From JASHPR01 sp963833885 (GTDB lineage: Bacteria > Actinomycetota > Actinomycetes > Streptosporangiales > Streptosporangiaceae), in assembly GCA_963833885.1 (NCBI GenBank), contig CAWHZU010000023.1:124001-188000 (forward strand): 64,000 nucleotides of DNA, in the 5' to 3' direction. Below are positions 45,249-53,889 of the stretch, in pieces (position 1 is the first letter of the stretch; each line of letters opens with the position of its first letter). The notes below the pieces were generated by a model. It was not told the DNA's origin, searched no databases, and was given only the letters and a program-made list of their open reading frames with translations. Position numbers and translations under genes: made by a program.

Positions 45249-46229
45249 ATGGAGCGGGTTCCTCCGAGGCCGAGCAGGACAACGGGCGGCTTTCGGTCGG
45301 CAGACGCGCGCTGCTGACACGGGGCAGCGTGGTAGCGGCGGGGGTCGTCGGCGCGGGCGCCGTGGCCACCGCCGTGGCGGGACCGGCCAGCGCCCAGGCC
45401 ACCACCGCCGTGGACATGAACACGGCGAACGACGCTGGCACCAATCCGGCCCAGCCCACCGAGCTGGACGCGGACAATGACACCGCTCCGGCGTTCATCC
45501 TGACCAACACCGGCATCGACGCGAGCAACGAGGGATCCGGCCCGAACCTGCGGCTCACCCCGTCTCCGGCCACCGCGACCGGGTACGCGCCGACAGCGTC
45601 CACGGTCGGCGGCGACCTCACTGCGACGGCTGACGGGGAACTATGGTTCACCCATGATTTCACGCTGGCGACGCCGCCGGAGCTCTTCCCCGCCCCGGTG
45701 CACACCGAGGCCACGGCGAACGTCTACGCCCCGCTGGGTACGCCGACCCGGCTCGTCGACACCCGTAGTTCCACGGGACGCAAGAACATCGTCAACGCGT
45801 CCGGAAACCTCAACAGCAAGGGACAGCTGCTGTCGGGCAAGACCATCTACATCCTCCAGCCTGGTCTACTTCGCCGAGGTGGTGCTGGCGAACGTCACGG
45901 TCGTGCAGACGGCCGGCAGCGGCTACCTGACCCTGTGGTCGGGCGCGGGCGCCAAGCCGACCGTGTCGCAGATCAACTACACCCGCGCGAACGCGTCGAT
46001 CGCCAACTTCGTGTCCGTAGGGATCGCCGAGTATTCCGCCACGATCACGAACGTCATCGCGATCCATGCGTCCGAGACCACCCAGGTGATCCTGGACGTG
46101 TTCGCGTTCATCATGCCCGGCTTCGAGTACACCAAGTACTCGCTGACACCGGCCGGCACGACCGCCGCCAAGCAGTCCGCCCGCCTGCAGCGTGCCCGGC
46201 AGGCGGTGAATGCCGCGAAGCGGTCCTAA
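45249..46229 (+). pseudogene. Secreted (Tat-type) surface protein, frame-disrupted
   Basis: The reconstructed protein starts near ATG 45249 and has a twin-Arg-like leader (GRRALLTRGSVVAAGVVGAGAVA..ASA). It continues as a Ser/Thr/Ala-rich beta-strand protein of about 300 residues (LGTPTRLVDTRSSTG.., then VYFAEVVLANVTVVQ..). Two frame changes are needed: one right after the ATG (about 45253) and one near 45862 (GKTIYILQP / SLVYFAEVV). GTG 45329 could start a shortened frame without the Arg pair. It resembles secreted proteins of unknown function from actinomycetes. Either a pseudogene or sequence errors. Confidence 0.65.
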
Positions 46230-46575
46230 TCGATCCCGGCGGCCGTGCGCGGCCCAGGCACCTCGGGGCCAGCGCACGGCCGTCAGGTCTTAGGCGGCGT
46301 GGGCCCGCACCGGGACGGCGAATTAACCAGTCGTCCTCCTGGCCCGGAGAGGCCCGGCCGGGCTCCGGCTCGTGCGGCGGGTCGTAACAGGCATACCGGC
46401 AGCCAGGCGTCCGGCAGGCGATGGTCCGGTGACCGCTGCCGCGCGGCTGCGCCTCGCGGGCTGGCCCGCACTGGCACGGCAGCCACGAGACAATCACCTT
46501 GCCTGGCCCCCAGATGTGCCCGTTCCCGCACTTTGTCGGGTAGGTCCACCACCACGGCAGCGACACATCGTTCAC
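46111..46575 (-). CDS. Small Cys-rich protein of unknown function
   Basis: About 154 aa from GTG 46575. The first 70 residues look like a real protein: WWWTYPTKCGNGHIWGPGKV, then WLPCQCGPA, ACRTPGCRYACYDPPHEP. The spaced Cys pairs and His suggest a zinc-ribbon-like fold. I recall similar short proteins in actinomycetes but no named family. The second half is Arg/Pro-rich and overlaps the convergent secreted-protein gene by 119 bases, so the true end may be earlier. Ribosome site weak. Confidence 0.5.
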   Translation of the reverse strand: MNDVSLPWWWTYPTKCGNGHIWGPGKVIVSWLPCQCGPAREAQPRGSGHRTIACRTPGCRYACYDPPHEPEPGRASPGQEDDWLIRRPGAGPRRLRPDGRALAPRCLGRARPPGSIRTASRHSPPAGHAAGGRTAWRRSCRPVSASTWCTRSRA

Positions 46576-46707
46576 TCGACTACCAGAACATAAATTCGAT
46601 AAGATCGCCACCACTTCGGCCCACTCCGTCGCAGCTCAGCACGCAGACGGCTCGGGAACCTCCTGGGGATGTGGCGAGGGCCCGCATGCGGACATTAGGG
46701 TTCGAAC

Positions 46708-47190
46708 GTGGACCGGGAGCAGCGGCGGCAGTACGTCCGCGATCACCGCATTTGCATTTTCGGCTACGGCCGCAAGGAACACGGCCCGGCGATGACCGTT
46801 GTCTATTACGTGATGGACGGCGACGACCTGCTGATCTCCACGATGGCCGAGCGCGGCAAGGCCAAGGCGGTCGACCGTAACGGCAAGGTCAGCCTGTGCG
46901 TCCTGGACGAGAGATGGCCGCTGGGCTACCTGCAGGTGTACGGCACAGCCGTGCTCTCCCGCGACCGCGAGCTCGCGACGGACGTGCTCGCCAAGGTCAT
47001 CGGCATCATGGCGGGCGAGGAGGTGCCGGAAAGCCGGCAGCCGCAGATCGAGCAGATGGTGGACGACGAGCAGCGGGTGGTGATCAGGGTCAAGCCGTAC
47101 GCCACGTTCGAGACCCCGCCGCGGCACGTCTACCAGATGAATGACATCGACACACTCACGCACTTCACCAGCACGTCCATGCCCTGGTAA
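46708..47190 (+). CDS. PPOX-class split-barrel flavin/F420-type protein
   Basis: 160 aa. The pattern RRQYVRDHRICIFGYGR..GPAMTVVYYVMDGDDLLISTMAERGKAKAVDRNGKVSLCVLD is that of pyridoxamine-5'-phosphate-oxidase-like barrels that bind FMN, F420 or haem. The cofactor cannot be decided from sequence. GTG start. The DinB-like gene follows 16 bases later, likely the same transcript. Confidence 0.85.
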   Translation: MDREQRRQYVRDHRICIFGYGRKEHGPAMTVVYYVMDGDDLLISTMAERGKAKAVDRNGKVSLCVLDERWPLGYLQVYGTAVLSRDRELATDVLAKVIGIMAGEEVPESRQPQIEQMVDDEQRVVIRVKPYATFETPPRHVYQMNDIDTLTHFTSTSMPW

Positions 47191-47206
47191 GACGGGAGAA
47201 CGCTCA

Positions 47207-47728
47207 ATGACGATCGCTGAACTGCTGGCCGACGCGTTCGGCAGGATCCGGCAGACCGTGCACGGGGCGGTCGACGGACTGACTCCTGGCCAGCTGGCGT
47301 TCCGCCCGGAGAGCGGGTCGAACTCGATCGCCTGGCTGGTGTGGCACCTGACCCGGATCCAGGACGACCACATCGCCGACGCCGCGGGGACCGGCCAGGT
47401 CTGGACGGCCGGAGCCAGCGGCTCAACCTGGGCGGACCGGTTCGGGCTGCCGTTCGCGGCCGCTGCCACCGGCTATGGCCAGGGATCGGAGGCGGTGGCG
47501 GCGGTTCAGGTCCGCTCCGGCGAGCTGCTGACCGGCTACTACGACGCGGTGCACGCCGAGACGCTCAACTACATCCAGGAGCTGACCGACTCCGATCTGG
47601 ACCGCATCGTGGACAAGGCCTGGGATCCGCCGGTCACCCTGGGCGTGCGCCTGGTAAGCGTGATCTCCGACGACCTGCAGCACGCCGGCCAGGCCGCGTA
47701 CCTGCGCGGCATCATCGAGCGCAGCTGA
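47207..47728 (+). CDS. DinB/DUF664 (mycothiol-transferase-like) protein
   Basis: 173-aa four-helix-bundle protein. The metal-binding His pattern of the family is visible in WLVWHLTRIQDDHIAD and DDLQHAGQAAYLRG. In actinobacteria these proteins often act as mycothiol-dependent transferases, which fits mca elsewhere in the window. ATG 47207 with GGGAG upstream. Substrate unknown. Confidence 0.85.
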   Translation: MTIAELLADAFGRIRQTVHGAVDGLTPGQLAFRPESGSNSIAWLVWHLTRIQDDHIADAAGTGQVWTAGASGSTWADRFGLPFAAAATGYGQGSEAVAAVQVRSGELLTGYYDAVHAETLNYIQELTDSDLDRIVDKAWDPPVTLGVRLVSVISDDLQHAGQAAYLRGIIERS

Positions 47729-47739
47729 CAGCCGGCCGC

Positions 47740-49752
47740 TCAGCCCCAGAGCGACTCGAGCGCCGCGTCGACCGTCGCGGCCAGGTGGGCCACCCGGGGC
47801 ACGGCCGGCTCCCGGGGCACGGCCTCCACGACCTCGCACTGCGCCTGCGCCCTGGTATCGAGGAACCTGCTGATCTGCGCGTAGCCGTGCCGGTCGTCGC
47901 GGATGCTGCGGTGGATGTGCATCCGCAGCGGCGCGTACAGGTACAGCTCGTCGCGGGCCCTGGTCACCGCCACGTAGAACAGCCGCCGCTCCTCAGCGAG
48001 TCCCTCCTGGCTGCCAAGCGCCATGTCGCTCGGCACCGCGCCGTCCACCAGGTGCGGCAGGTGCACCACTGACCACTCCAGGCCCTTGGCCGAGTGCACC
48101 GTGGAGATGATCACGTAATCGTCGTCGAGCCGCGGCTCCCCGGCGAGGTCGGACCCGGACGCCGGCGGGTCGAGCGTCAGCTCGACGAGCGCGTCGTGCA
48201 GCGACGGGCGGCTCGACGCCGCGTCTGCCAGCCGTTCCAGGTCGGCGAGCCGCGCCGTGTAGTCCGGATACCGCGCCTTCAGCGGGTCGGCCAGCGCGGC
48301 CAGGATCGCCACCGCCCGGTCCGCGGTCCGTTCCAGATCAGCGGCACCGGCCAGGGCGGTAAGCGTCGCCGCCACCGCACTCCGATAACGAGCCGGAACG
48401 GTATCGACCGCGGCTGGCCAGCGTTCGAACGGCCTTGGGTCAGCGGGCCGCAACCCGTCGACGATCCGCCGTGCGATCGCGGGCCCGATCCCCTCGTGCA
48501 GCCGCACCACCCGGAACCACGCGAGGTTGTCCGCCGGGTTGGCCACGATGCGCGCGGCGGCCATGAAGTCCTTGACGTGCGCGGCCTCGGTGAACCGCAG
48601 ACCGCCGTACTTCACGAACGGGATGCCGCGGGCGGTCAGCTCGACCTCCAGCACGTCACTGTGGTGCCCGGTCCGGACCAGCACGGCCTGCTCCCGAAGC
48701 AGCCGGCCGCACTCGTGCGCGTCGAGCACCCGGGCGGCGATCTCCCGCGCCTGCGTCGCCTCGTCGTAGCAGCGCACGAGCTGCGGGGTCAGCCCGGTGC
48801 CGCGCACCCCGGTCAGCTCGAGCTCCAGCCCGTCGGACTGCGGCCGGACCGTGTTCGCCAGCCGCAGCACCGCGTCCTTGGACCGGTAGTTGCGCACCAG
48901 GCGGATCACCGTGAGGCCCGGGTAGGCCCCGGCCAGCGCCCGGAGGTGCTCCGGGTCGGCGCCGCGGAACCCGTAGACGGCCTGGGCGTCGTCGCCGACA
49001 CAGGTCAGGCCGTCCCCGTCCGGCCGCAGCAGCCGCACGATCTCCGCCTGCACGGTGTTGACGTCCTGGTATTCGTCCACCAGCACCGCGTCGAACAAGC
49101 CGCGCAGGGCCGGCCCGGCCGCCGGGTCAGCCAGCGCCGCCCGCCACAGCAGCAGCAGGTCGTCGAAGTCGACGAGGGCGTGCCGGCGCTTGTGCGCCAC
49201 GTAATCGCGGAACAGCCCGGCCAGCTGCCCGGTGAACTCGCGGCACCAGGGGAAGCTCTCCGCCACCACCTCGGCGATCGTGGTCTGGGTGTTCACGCAC
49301 CGGGTGTAGATGTCGGCGCAGACCGGGGCCCGCGGCGCCCGCCGCTTGACGCCCACCAGGTCGTGGTCGGCGCGCAGCGTGTCGAGCACGTCCGCCACGT
49401 CGGCCGGGTCGATCACGCTGAACGCGGGCGGCAGCGAGAACGACTCGGCGTGCGCCCGGATGATCCGGTGCGCGATCGCGTGAAACGTGCCGCCACAGAT
49501 CCGGTCGCCCGAGCTGGCGTGCCGCTGCGCAACCCGGGCCAGCATGTCGTCGGCAGCGCGGCGGGTGAACGTCAGCAGCAGGATCCGGCTGGCCTCGACG
49601 CCCTGCGCACGCAGCCAGGCGGCCCGGGCCACCAGGGTCCCGGTCTTGCCGGTCCCGGCGCCGGCCAGCACCAGCAGCGGCCCGCCCGCGTGCGTCGCGG
49701 CCTGGCGCTGCTCGTCGTTCAATTCTTCGAGAACACCGGCCGCTTCGAACAT
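47740..49752 (-). CDS. UvrD/PcrA-type superfamily 1 DNA helicase
   Basis: About 670 aa. Helicase motifs: LNDEQRQAATHAGGPLLVLAGAGTGKT (Q motif and Walker A), VLVDEYQDVN (motif II), GDDAQAVYGFRGA (III), RNYRSK (IV), STVHSAKGLEWSVVHLP (V) and YVAVTRARDELYLY (VI). It is an ATP-driven 3'-5' unwinding enzyme in repair. The length is near that of UvrD-like helicases lacking long C-terminal extensions. A GTG at 49758 could add two residues. Confidence 0.93.
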   Translation of the reverse strand: MFEAAGVLEELNDEQRQAATHAGGPLLVLAGAGTGKTGTLVARAAWLRAQGVEASRILLLTFTRRAADDMLARVAQRHASSGDRICGGTFHAIAHRIIRAHAESFSLPPAFSVIDPADVADVLDTLRADHDLVGVKRRAPRAPVCADIYTRCVNTQTTIAEVVAESFPWCREFTGQLAGLFRDYVAHKRRHALVDFDDLLLLWRAALADPAAGPALRGLFDAVLVDEYQDVNTVQAEIVRLLRPDGDGLTCVGDDAQAVYGFRGADPEHLRALAGAYPGLTVIRLVRNYRSKDAVLRLANTVRPQSDGLELELTGVRGTGLTPQLVRCYDEATQAREIAARVLDAHECGRLLREQAVLVRTGHHSDVLEVELTARGIPFVKYGGLRFTEAAHVKDFMAAARIVANPADNLAWFRVVRLHEGIGPAIARRIVDGLRPADPRPFERWPAAVDTVPARYRSAVAATLTALAGAADLERTADRAVAILAALADPLKARYPDYTARLADLERLADAASSRPSLHDALVELTLDPPASGSDLAGEPRLDDDYVIISTVHSAKGLEWSVVHLPHLVDGAVPSDMALGSQEGLAEERRLFYVAVTRARDELYLYAPLRMHIHRSIRDDRHGYAQISRFLDTRAQAQCEVVEAVPREPAVPRVAHLAATVDAALESLWG

Positions 49753-49886
49753 GCACACGAATGTAGCCAGCCGGAATAACCCGGGCCAGCCCCCGCGCCG
49801 GCCCCGCGCCGGACCTTTTCGAAGCCGTCGCGTAAATGGTCGATGACACAGTGGGATTGGCCGGTTCCGCTCGTTATGCTGCGAGG

Positions 49887-51176
49887 GTGACGCCGATCGA
49901 TCCGCAGGCTGTCCCGGGGGACCGCCGGGTCGGCCATACCCCGGTCGGTTTCATCGTTGGCGTCGCTGCCTGCAGCCTTGTCGCTCTCGGCGCGCTCGCC
50001 CTGGTCGCCGCTAGCGGGGCGGTGCCGGCCGGGATCGGGTTAACCCTGGCCCTGCTGCCCATTCCCGTCCTGCTCGCAGCCGTGCTCGCCCTGGACCGGC
50101 TGGAACCCGAGCCGCCCAGCAGCCTGGTCTTCATCTTTCTGTGGGGAGCGGGCTCTGCCGCGCTGATCGCGCTGATCGGCGAGCTGGCCGGCAACCAGCT
50201 GCTCACCACCCCGGCGCTGCGGCCCGGCGGGTTCGTCACCGCGTCCGCCGCGGCGTCGATCGGCGTGGCCGTGCTCGAGGACACGCTCATGGGCGCCGCC
50301 CTCGTCGGGTTGCTGTGGCTGCGCCCGCAGGAGATCGACGGCATCAGCGACGGGGTCGTCTACGGCAGCATGGTCGGCCTCGGCTTCGCGCTGATCGAGA
50401 ACATTTTCTATTACGCGCAGGCCACCCACTATGGCTTCAGCGACCTGGCCACGACGTTCGTGCTCCGCGGCGTGGCGTCCCCGGTCTGCCAGGCACTGTT
50501 CGCCTCGCTGATCGGCGCGGGCGTGGCGTATGCAGCCACGGTCACCAAGGGCCGCGGCCTTTGGGCGGTCGGCCTGGGCTGGCTCGCCGCCGTGACGCTG
50601 CACGCGCTGTGGAACGGCGCGCTGGCCGGGTCGGGCGCCAGGCTCGCCCTCATCTACGCGATCCTGGCCTTCATCGTCGTCCTGCTGCTCCTCGCCATCG
50701 TCGTAGACCGGCGGCGCATGATCGCGCTCATCCGCCGCTACCTGCCCGAGTACGAACCGGTTGGCATCCTCACCGAGCTCGACGTCTCGATGCTGAGCAG
50801 CATGCCGTACCGCCGCCAGGCCCGCGCGTGGGCGAGGCTGCACGGTGGTCTCGGCGCCCTGCGGGACATGGCCGAATACCAGCTCTCCGCCACCGAGCTC
50901 GGGCTGCTGCACCGCCGCTCCGAGCGCGGCCTCGTCGACACCGACGCCTTCGCCCAGCGCCGGGACGTGCTCGTCGTCGGGATGCAGGTCTCGGTCTCGA
51001 CCTTCACCGGCCGCTTCGCCGTTCCGCCCCGGCCGCCCTGGGCCACGCAGGGCTCTTCCTGCTTCTGGGCTGCGCGGCACCGCCCAACCTCAGCGAGGTC
51101 CCGGCCCGGCAGCAAGCCGGATACGCCAGCCCAGGCCCCGGACGTGCCGCCCGACGCCGAGCTCCAGGAACCATGA
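49887..51176 (+). CDS. PrsW-family intramembrane metalloprotease-like protein
   Basis: About 429 aa with eight or more hydrophobic segments (about residues 18-290). PrsW-like regions are VLEDTLMGAALVG, DGISDGVVYGSMVGLGFALIENIFYY and LHALWNG. The first motif, normally EExxK, is EDTLM here, so the active site is altered. The C-terminal 140 residues are cytoplasmic (ARLHGGLGALRDMAEYQLSATELGLLH), ending Pro/Ala-rich. PrsW cuts anti-sigma factors in Bacillus. GTG 49887 is chosen; ATG 49836 is possible. Confidence 0.82.
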   Translation: MTPIDPQAVPGDRRVGHTPVGFIVGVAACSLVALGALALVAASGAVPAGIGLTLALLPIPVLLAAVLALDRLEPEPPSSLVFIFLWGAGSAALIALIGELAGNQLLTTPALRPGGFVTASAAASIGVAVLEDTLMGAALVGLLWLRPQEIDGISDGVVYGSMVGLGFALIENIFYYAQATHYGFSDLATTFVLRGVASPVCQALFASLIGAGVAYAATVTKGRGLWAVGLGWLAAVTLHALWNGALAGSGARLALIYAILAFIVVLLLLAIVVDRRRMIALIRRYLPEYEPVGILTELDVSMLSSMPYRRQARAWARLHGGLGALRDMAEYQLSATELGLLHRRSERGLVDTDAFAQRRDVLVVGMQVSVSTFTGRFAVPPRPPWATQGSSCFWAARHRPTSARSRPGSKPDTPAQAPDVPPDAELQEP

Positions 51177-51266
51177 CGGCCGCACAGCCTCGGCGCAGCA
51201 CTCTCCCGGCATAACCGCCGGATTCTCCCAGCAAAGGATCAGCATCGCGGAACTATCGTTTCCGGC

Positions 51267-52169
51267 GTGGACGAACTGTCGTCATCCAACGCGCTGCTCG
51301 GCGACCCGGCCGCGCTGCGGCGGCGCCTGGCCGAGCACGGGTACCTGTTCTTCCGCGACTTGCTGCCCGCCGCCGAGATGCACGCCGCAGCGGACGGTGT
51401 CGCGGCGGCGCTGCGCCACGGCGGATGGATCGACGGCGGCGGGCTCGCATCGGCGGACCGGCGGGCGCTCAACACCGTGGAGGCGCTCGGCGACCCGGCG
51501 TTCCGGGCGGCGATCACGAGCCGCGGGTTCAACCGGATTCCCTATCTCGCCGACCTGCGCCGGACGATCAGGACTGTCCTCGGGCCGCAGGCGTTCTCCT
51601 ATCCGTCAAAGGTGCTGCGGGCGATCTACCCGGAACGGCCGCCCGGCGTGGCCCGCGGCCGCTACGTGCACCAGGACTACGGGGTCTCCGGGGTGCAGGA
51701 CATGCTGACCACCTGGGTTCCGCTGACCGACATCCCGGTCAGCCTCGGCGGCCTCGCGGTGCGGCCAGGAAGCCATCTCGGCCCGCCGCTGCGGCCGCGC
51801 GTGCTCAGGCCCCGCGAGCGCGGCTGGGCCACCACGGATTACCGGGCCGGGGACGCGCTCGTGTTCCACTGCCTGACCTCCCACGCGGCGCTGCCCAACC
51901 GGGAGCGGGCGTTGCGGCTGTCCGGTGACTTCCGCTGGCAGTGCCCGGACCAGCCGGTACCGGCCCAGCTCGTGCTCGGCCCGGGCGGCCATCAGTGGGA
52001 GATGTTCAGCCGTATGTTCGCGCACGAGTCGTGGTGGGAGCCGGTTCCAGCCGGCCTTGCCCTGACCCCGCGTGAGCGCCTGGCCGCGAACCCGCCCGGG
52101 CCGTCTCGCTACTTCCCCGTGCACCCCGGCTGGCGCTACTGGCGCCCACCCGGCGGCGCGGTCCACTAG
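51267..52169 (+). CDS. Phytanoyl-CoA dioxygenase-family protein
   Basis: 300 aa non-haem iron, 2-oxoglutarate-dependent oxygenase fold. The facial triad is visible as His135-x-Asp137 (YVHQDYG) and His206 (FHCLTSHAALPN), with Arg near 217 for 2-oxoglutarate. Substrate unknown; the family hydroxylates lipids and natural products. GTG start. It ends 50 bases before the convergent zincin gene. Confidence 0.85.
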   Translation: MDELSSSNALLGDPAALRRRLAEHGYLFFRDLLPAAEMHAAADGVAAALRHGGWIDGGGLASADRRALNTVEALGDPAFRAAITSRGFNRIPYLADLRRTIRTVLGPQAFSYPSKVLRAIYPERPPGVARGRYVHQDYGVSGVQDMLTTWVPLTDIPVSLGGLAVRPGSHLGPPLRPRVLRPRERGWATTDYRAGDALVFHCLTSHAALPNRERALRLSGDFRWQCPDQPVPAQLVLGPGGHQWEMFSRMFAHESWWEPVPAGLALTPRERLAANPPGPSRYFPVHPGWRYWRPPGGAVH

Positions 52170-52219
52170 CGCGCCGACCTCACCAGCCAAGATCGGCCTC
52201 ACTGATCCAGCCGCCGACC

Positions 52220-52564
52220 TCACCAACCGAGCTCGCGGAGGCGCTCGTCGCCGATGCCGAAGTGGTGCGCGACCTCGTGGATCACGGTCCGCCGTACCTC
52301 CTCGACCACCTCATCCTCGGTGCTGCAGATCGCGCAGATCGCGCGGCGGTAGATCGTGATCCGGTCCGGCAGCACTCCGGCGTACCCGGACGCGGTCCGT
52401 TGGGTCAGCGGGATCCCCTGGTAGAGCCCGAGCAGGCCGGGCGGCCCCTGACCGTGCTCCACCATGATCGCGACGTTGCTGATCAGGCGGCCGAGGTCGT
52501 CGGGCAGCGTGTCCAGCGCCGCGCCGACCATTTCCTCGAACCGCTCGGGTTCAACTCTGATCAG
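52220..52564 (-). CDS. Zincin-like metallopeptidase (DUF1025-type), CTG start
   Basis: About 114 aa. The metal motif HEVAHHFGIGDERL (HExxHHFG) near the C-terminus and the N-terminal PERFEEMVGAALDTLPDDLGRLISNV match the small 'possibl zinc metallopeptidase' family common in actinobacteria. No ATG, GTG or TTG lies at the expected start. A CTG at 52564 has a perfect GGAGGG site six bases upstream and overlaps the PPOX stop as CTGA, like the other coupled pairs here. The nearest upstream ATG (52630) would add 22 unlikely residues. Confidence 0.8.
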   Translation of the reverse strand: MIRVEPERFEEMVGAALDTLPDDLGRLISNVAIMVEHGQGPPGLLGLYQGIPLTQRTASGYAGVLPDRITIYRRAICAICSTEDEVVEEVRRTVIHEVAHHFGIGDERLRELGW

Positions 52565-53019
52565 AGGGCGCCCTCCGAGGCGTAGGAGATGACCCGCTCG
52601 GCCCGCACCCGCAGCCAGGTGCCCGCCCACTCGCCGCGGGCCTGCGCGCGGACGTCGGCCGGCACGTCAGCCGCGGGCACCACTGTCGCGGAGCCCTCCA
52701 CGATCACGACGACATGCTCGTCGCGCTCGCCGTGCGTGATCACCAGGGTCGTCCAGGGCTGGTGGCTGACGTTGCGTTCCCGCACGGAATCCTCCGCCAC
52801 CGGAAGCCAGAAGAGATCATCCCGGTGGACATAACCCGAGACCACCGCGTGCGGCCGGCCATCCGGCCGGGCGGTCGCGATCACGGCGAACGCACGCCTG
52901 CCCAGGTACCCGGTGAGCTGGGCGGCGGTCAGCCGGCGCTCCGGCGGGTAAGCGCCGGCCGTGAGCTTGGTGGCGCGCGCGAACGTCCGGTCCTGAACCG
53001 CTGCGAGTGCGTCACTCAT
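52561..53019 (-). CDS. PPOX-class pyridoxamine-phosphate-oxidase-like protein
   Basis: 152 aa split-barrel protein: LTGYLGRRAFAVIATARPDGRPHAVVSGYVHRDDLFWLPV and WTTLVITHGERDEHVVVIVEGSATVV. It may bind FMN, F420 or a related cofactor. It is upstream of and overlapping the zincin gene (CTGA). Confidence 0.85.
   Translation of the reverse strand: MSDALAAVQDRTFARATKLTAGAYPPERRLTAAQLTGYLGRRAFAVIATARPDGRPHAVVSGYVHRDDLFWLPVAEDSVRERNVSHQPWTTLVITHGERDEHVVVIVEGSATVVPAADVPADVRAQARGEWAGTWLRVRAERVISYASEGAL
52571..52576 (-). promoter_or_regulatory. Ribosome binding site for CTG-started zincin gene
   Basis: GGAGGG (minus strand) is six bases before the CTG at 52564 and lies inside the 3' end of the PPOX gene. 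Its near-ideal match and spacing is the main reason for calling a CTG start. Confidence 0.6.
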
Positions 53020-53064
53020 GCCACAGTTCTACCGGCCCGGGCGGCGCCCGCCTATTGTTGGCCC

Positions 53065-53646
53065 GTGGCTGAGTGCGCGGCGGAGACGGGGGCGACGCGT
53101 CCGCGCCGGCCGACGGCCGCCGAGATCGCAGCGGCCACCGGCCTGACCATTCGCGACGTGATCGCGCCCGGCCTCCGGGTGCTGTTCTCGGGGATCAATC
53201 CCGGCCTGTACTCGGCGGCCACCGGGTACCACTTCGCCCGGCCGGGGAACCGGTTCTGGCCGGCCCTGCACCGGTCCGGGTTCACCCCGCGCCAGCTGCG
53301 GCCGGACGAGCAGGAGCAGCTGCTCGGCCTGGGGCTTGGCATCACCAACGTGGTCCCCCGTGCCACCGCACGCGCCGGCGAGCTCACCGATGACGAACTG
53401 CGCGAGGGCGGCAGGAAGCTGCTGGAGAAGGCCGAGAGCTTCGGCCCGCGGTGGCTGGCGATCGTCGGCATCACCGCCTACCGGACGGCTTTCGGGGAGG
53501 CCCGCGCCACCTTTGGGCCGCAGGCCCGGACCGCGGGCGCCACCCGATTGTGGGTGCTCCCGAACCCAAGCGGGCTCAACGCCCATAAGACAGTAGCTCA
53601 GCTCGCAGCTGACTTCGCGGAGCTGCGGAAGCAGGCAACGGACTGA
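53065..53646 (+). CDS. mug: G/U mismatch-specific DNA glycosylase Mug-like
   Basis: 193 aa of the uracil-DNA glycosylase superfamily, TDG/Mug branch. The catalytic motif is GINPGLYSAATGYHFARPGNRFW with the water-activating Asn, and NPSGLNAH is the DNA-intercalating loop. It removes uracil or ethenocytosine opposite G. GTG 53065 begins just before the Thr/Arg-rich lead; the longer upstream frame overlaps the divergent PPOX gene. Confidence 0.9.
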   Translation: MAECAAETGATRPRRPTAAEIAAATGLTIRDVIAPGLRVLFSGINPGLYSAATGYHFARPGNRFWPALHRSGFTPRQLRPDEQEQLLGLGLGITNVVPRATARAGELTDDELREGGRKLLEKAESFGPRWLAIVGITAYRTAFGEARATFGPQARTAGATRLWVLPNPSGLNAHKTVAQLAADFAELRKQATD

Positions 53647-53676
53647 GCACGTCCCTAGGGCACAGGAGTTACATCT

Positions 53677-53889
53677 ATGGATCTCTATCGGTATCGGATC
53701 ACCTACAAGGACGGCCGCATCCAGGAGGTCGAGGCGAGCTCGACCAGGACCACAAAGGAGTTCATCTACTTCGAGGATGACGGCGACTGGCTGCTCCAGG
53801 TCGCCACCGACTCGGTGGAGAGCGTCAGCGGCGCGGACGTGCCCGAGCCGGTGCGGCCCGGCGCTGAGCAGAGCGAGATGCGCCGCTGA
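53677..53889 (+). CDS. Small acidic protein of unknown function
   Basis: 70 aa with good coding character: MDLYRYRITYKDGRIQEVEA, FIYFEDDGDWLLQVATDSVESV. It looks like a small all-beta domain with an acidic tail. GCACAGGAG ahead of the ATG serves as ribosome site. It is 30 bases after mug and ends next to the convergent DUF1697 gene. No family recognised. Confidence 0.65.
   Translation: MDLYRYRITYKDGRIQEVEASSTRTTKEFIYFEDDGDWLLQVATDSVESVSGADVPEPVRPGAEQSEMRR

Noticed and set aside
48094..49779. 561-aa plus-strand open frame
   Set aside because: Antisense to the helicase gene with all SF1 motifs; no independent evidence.
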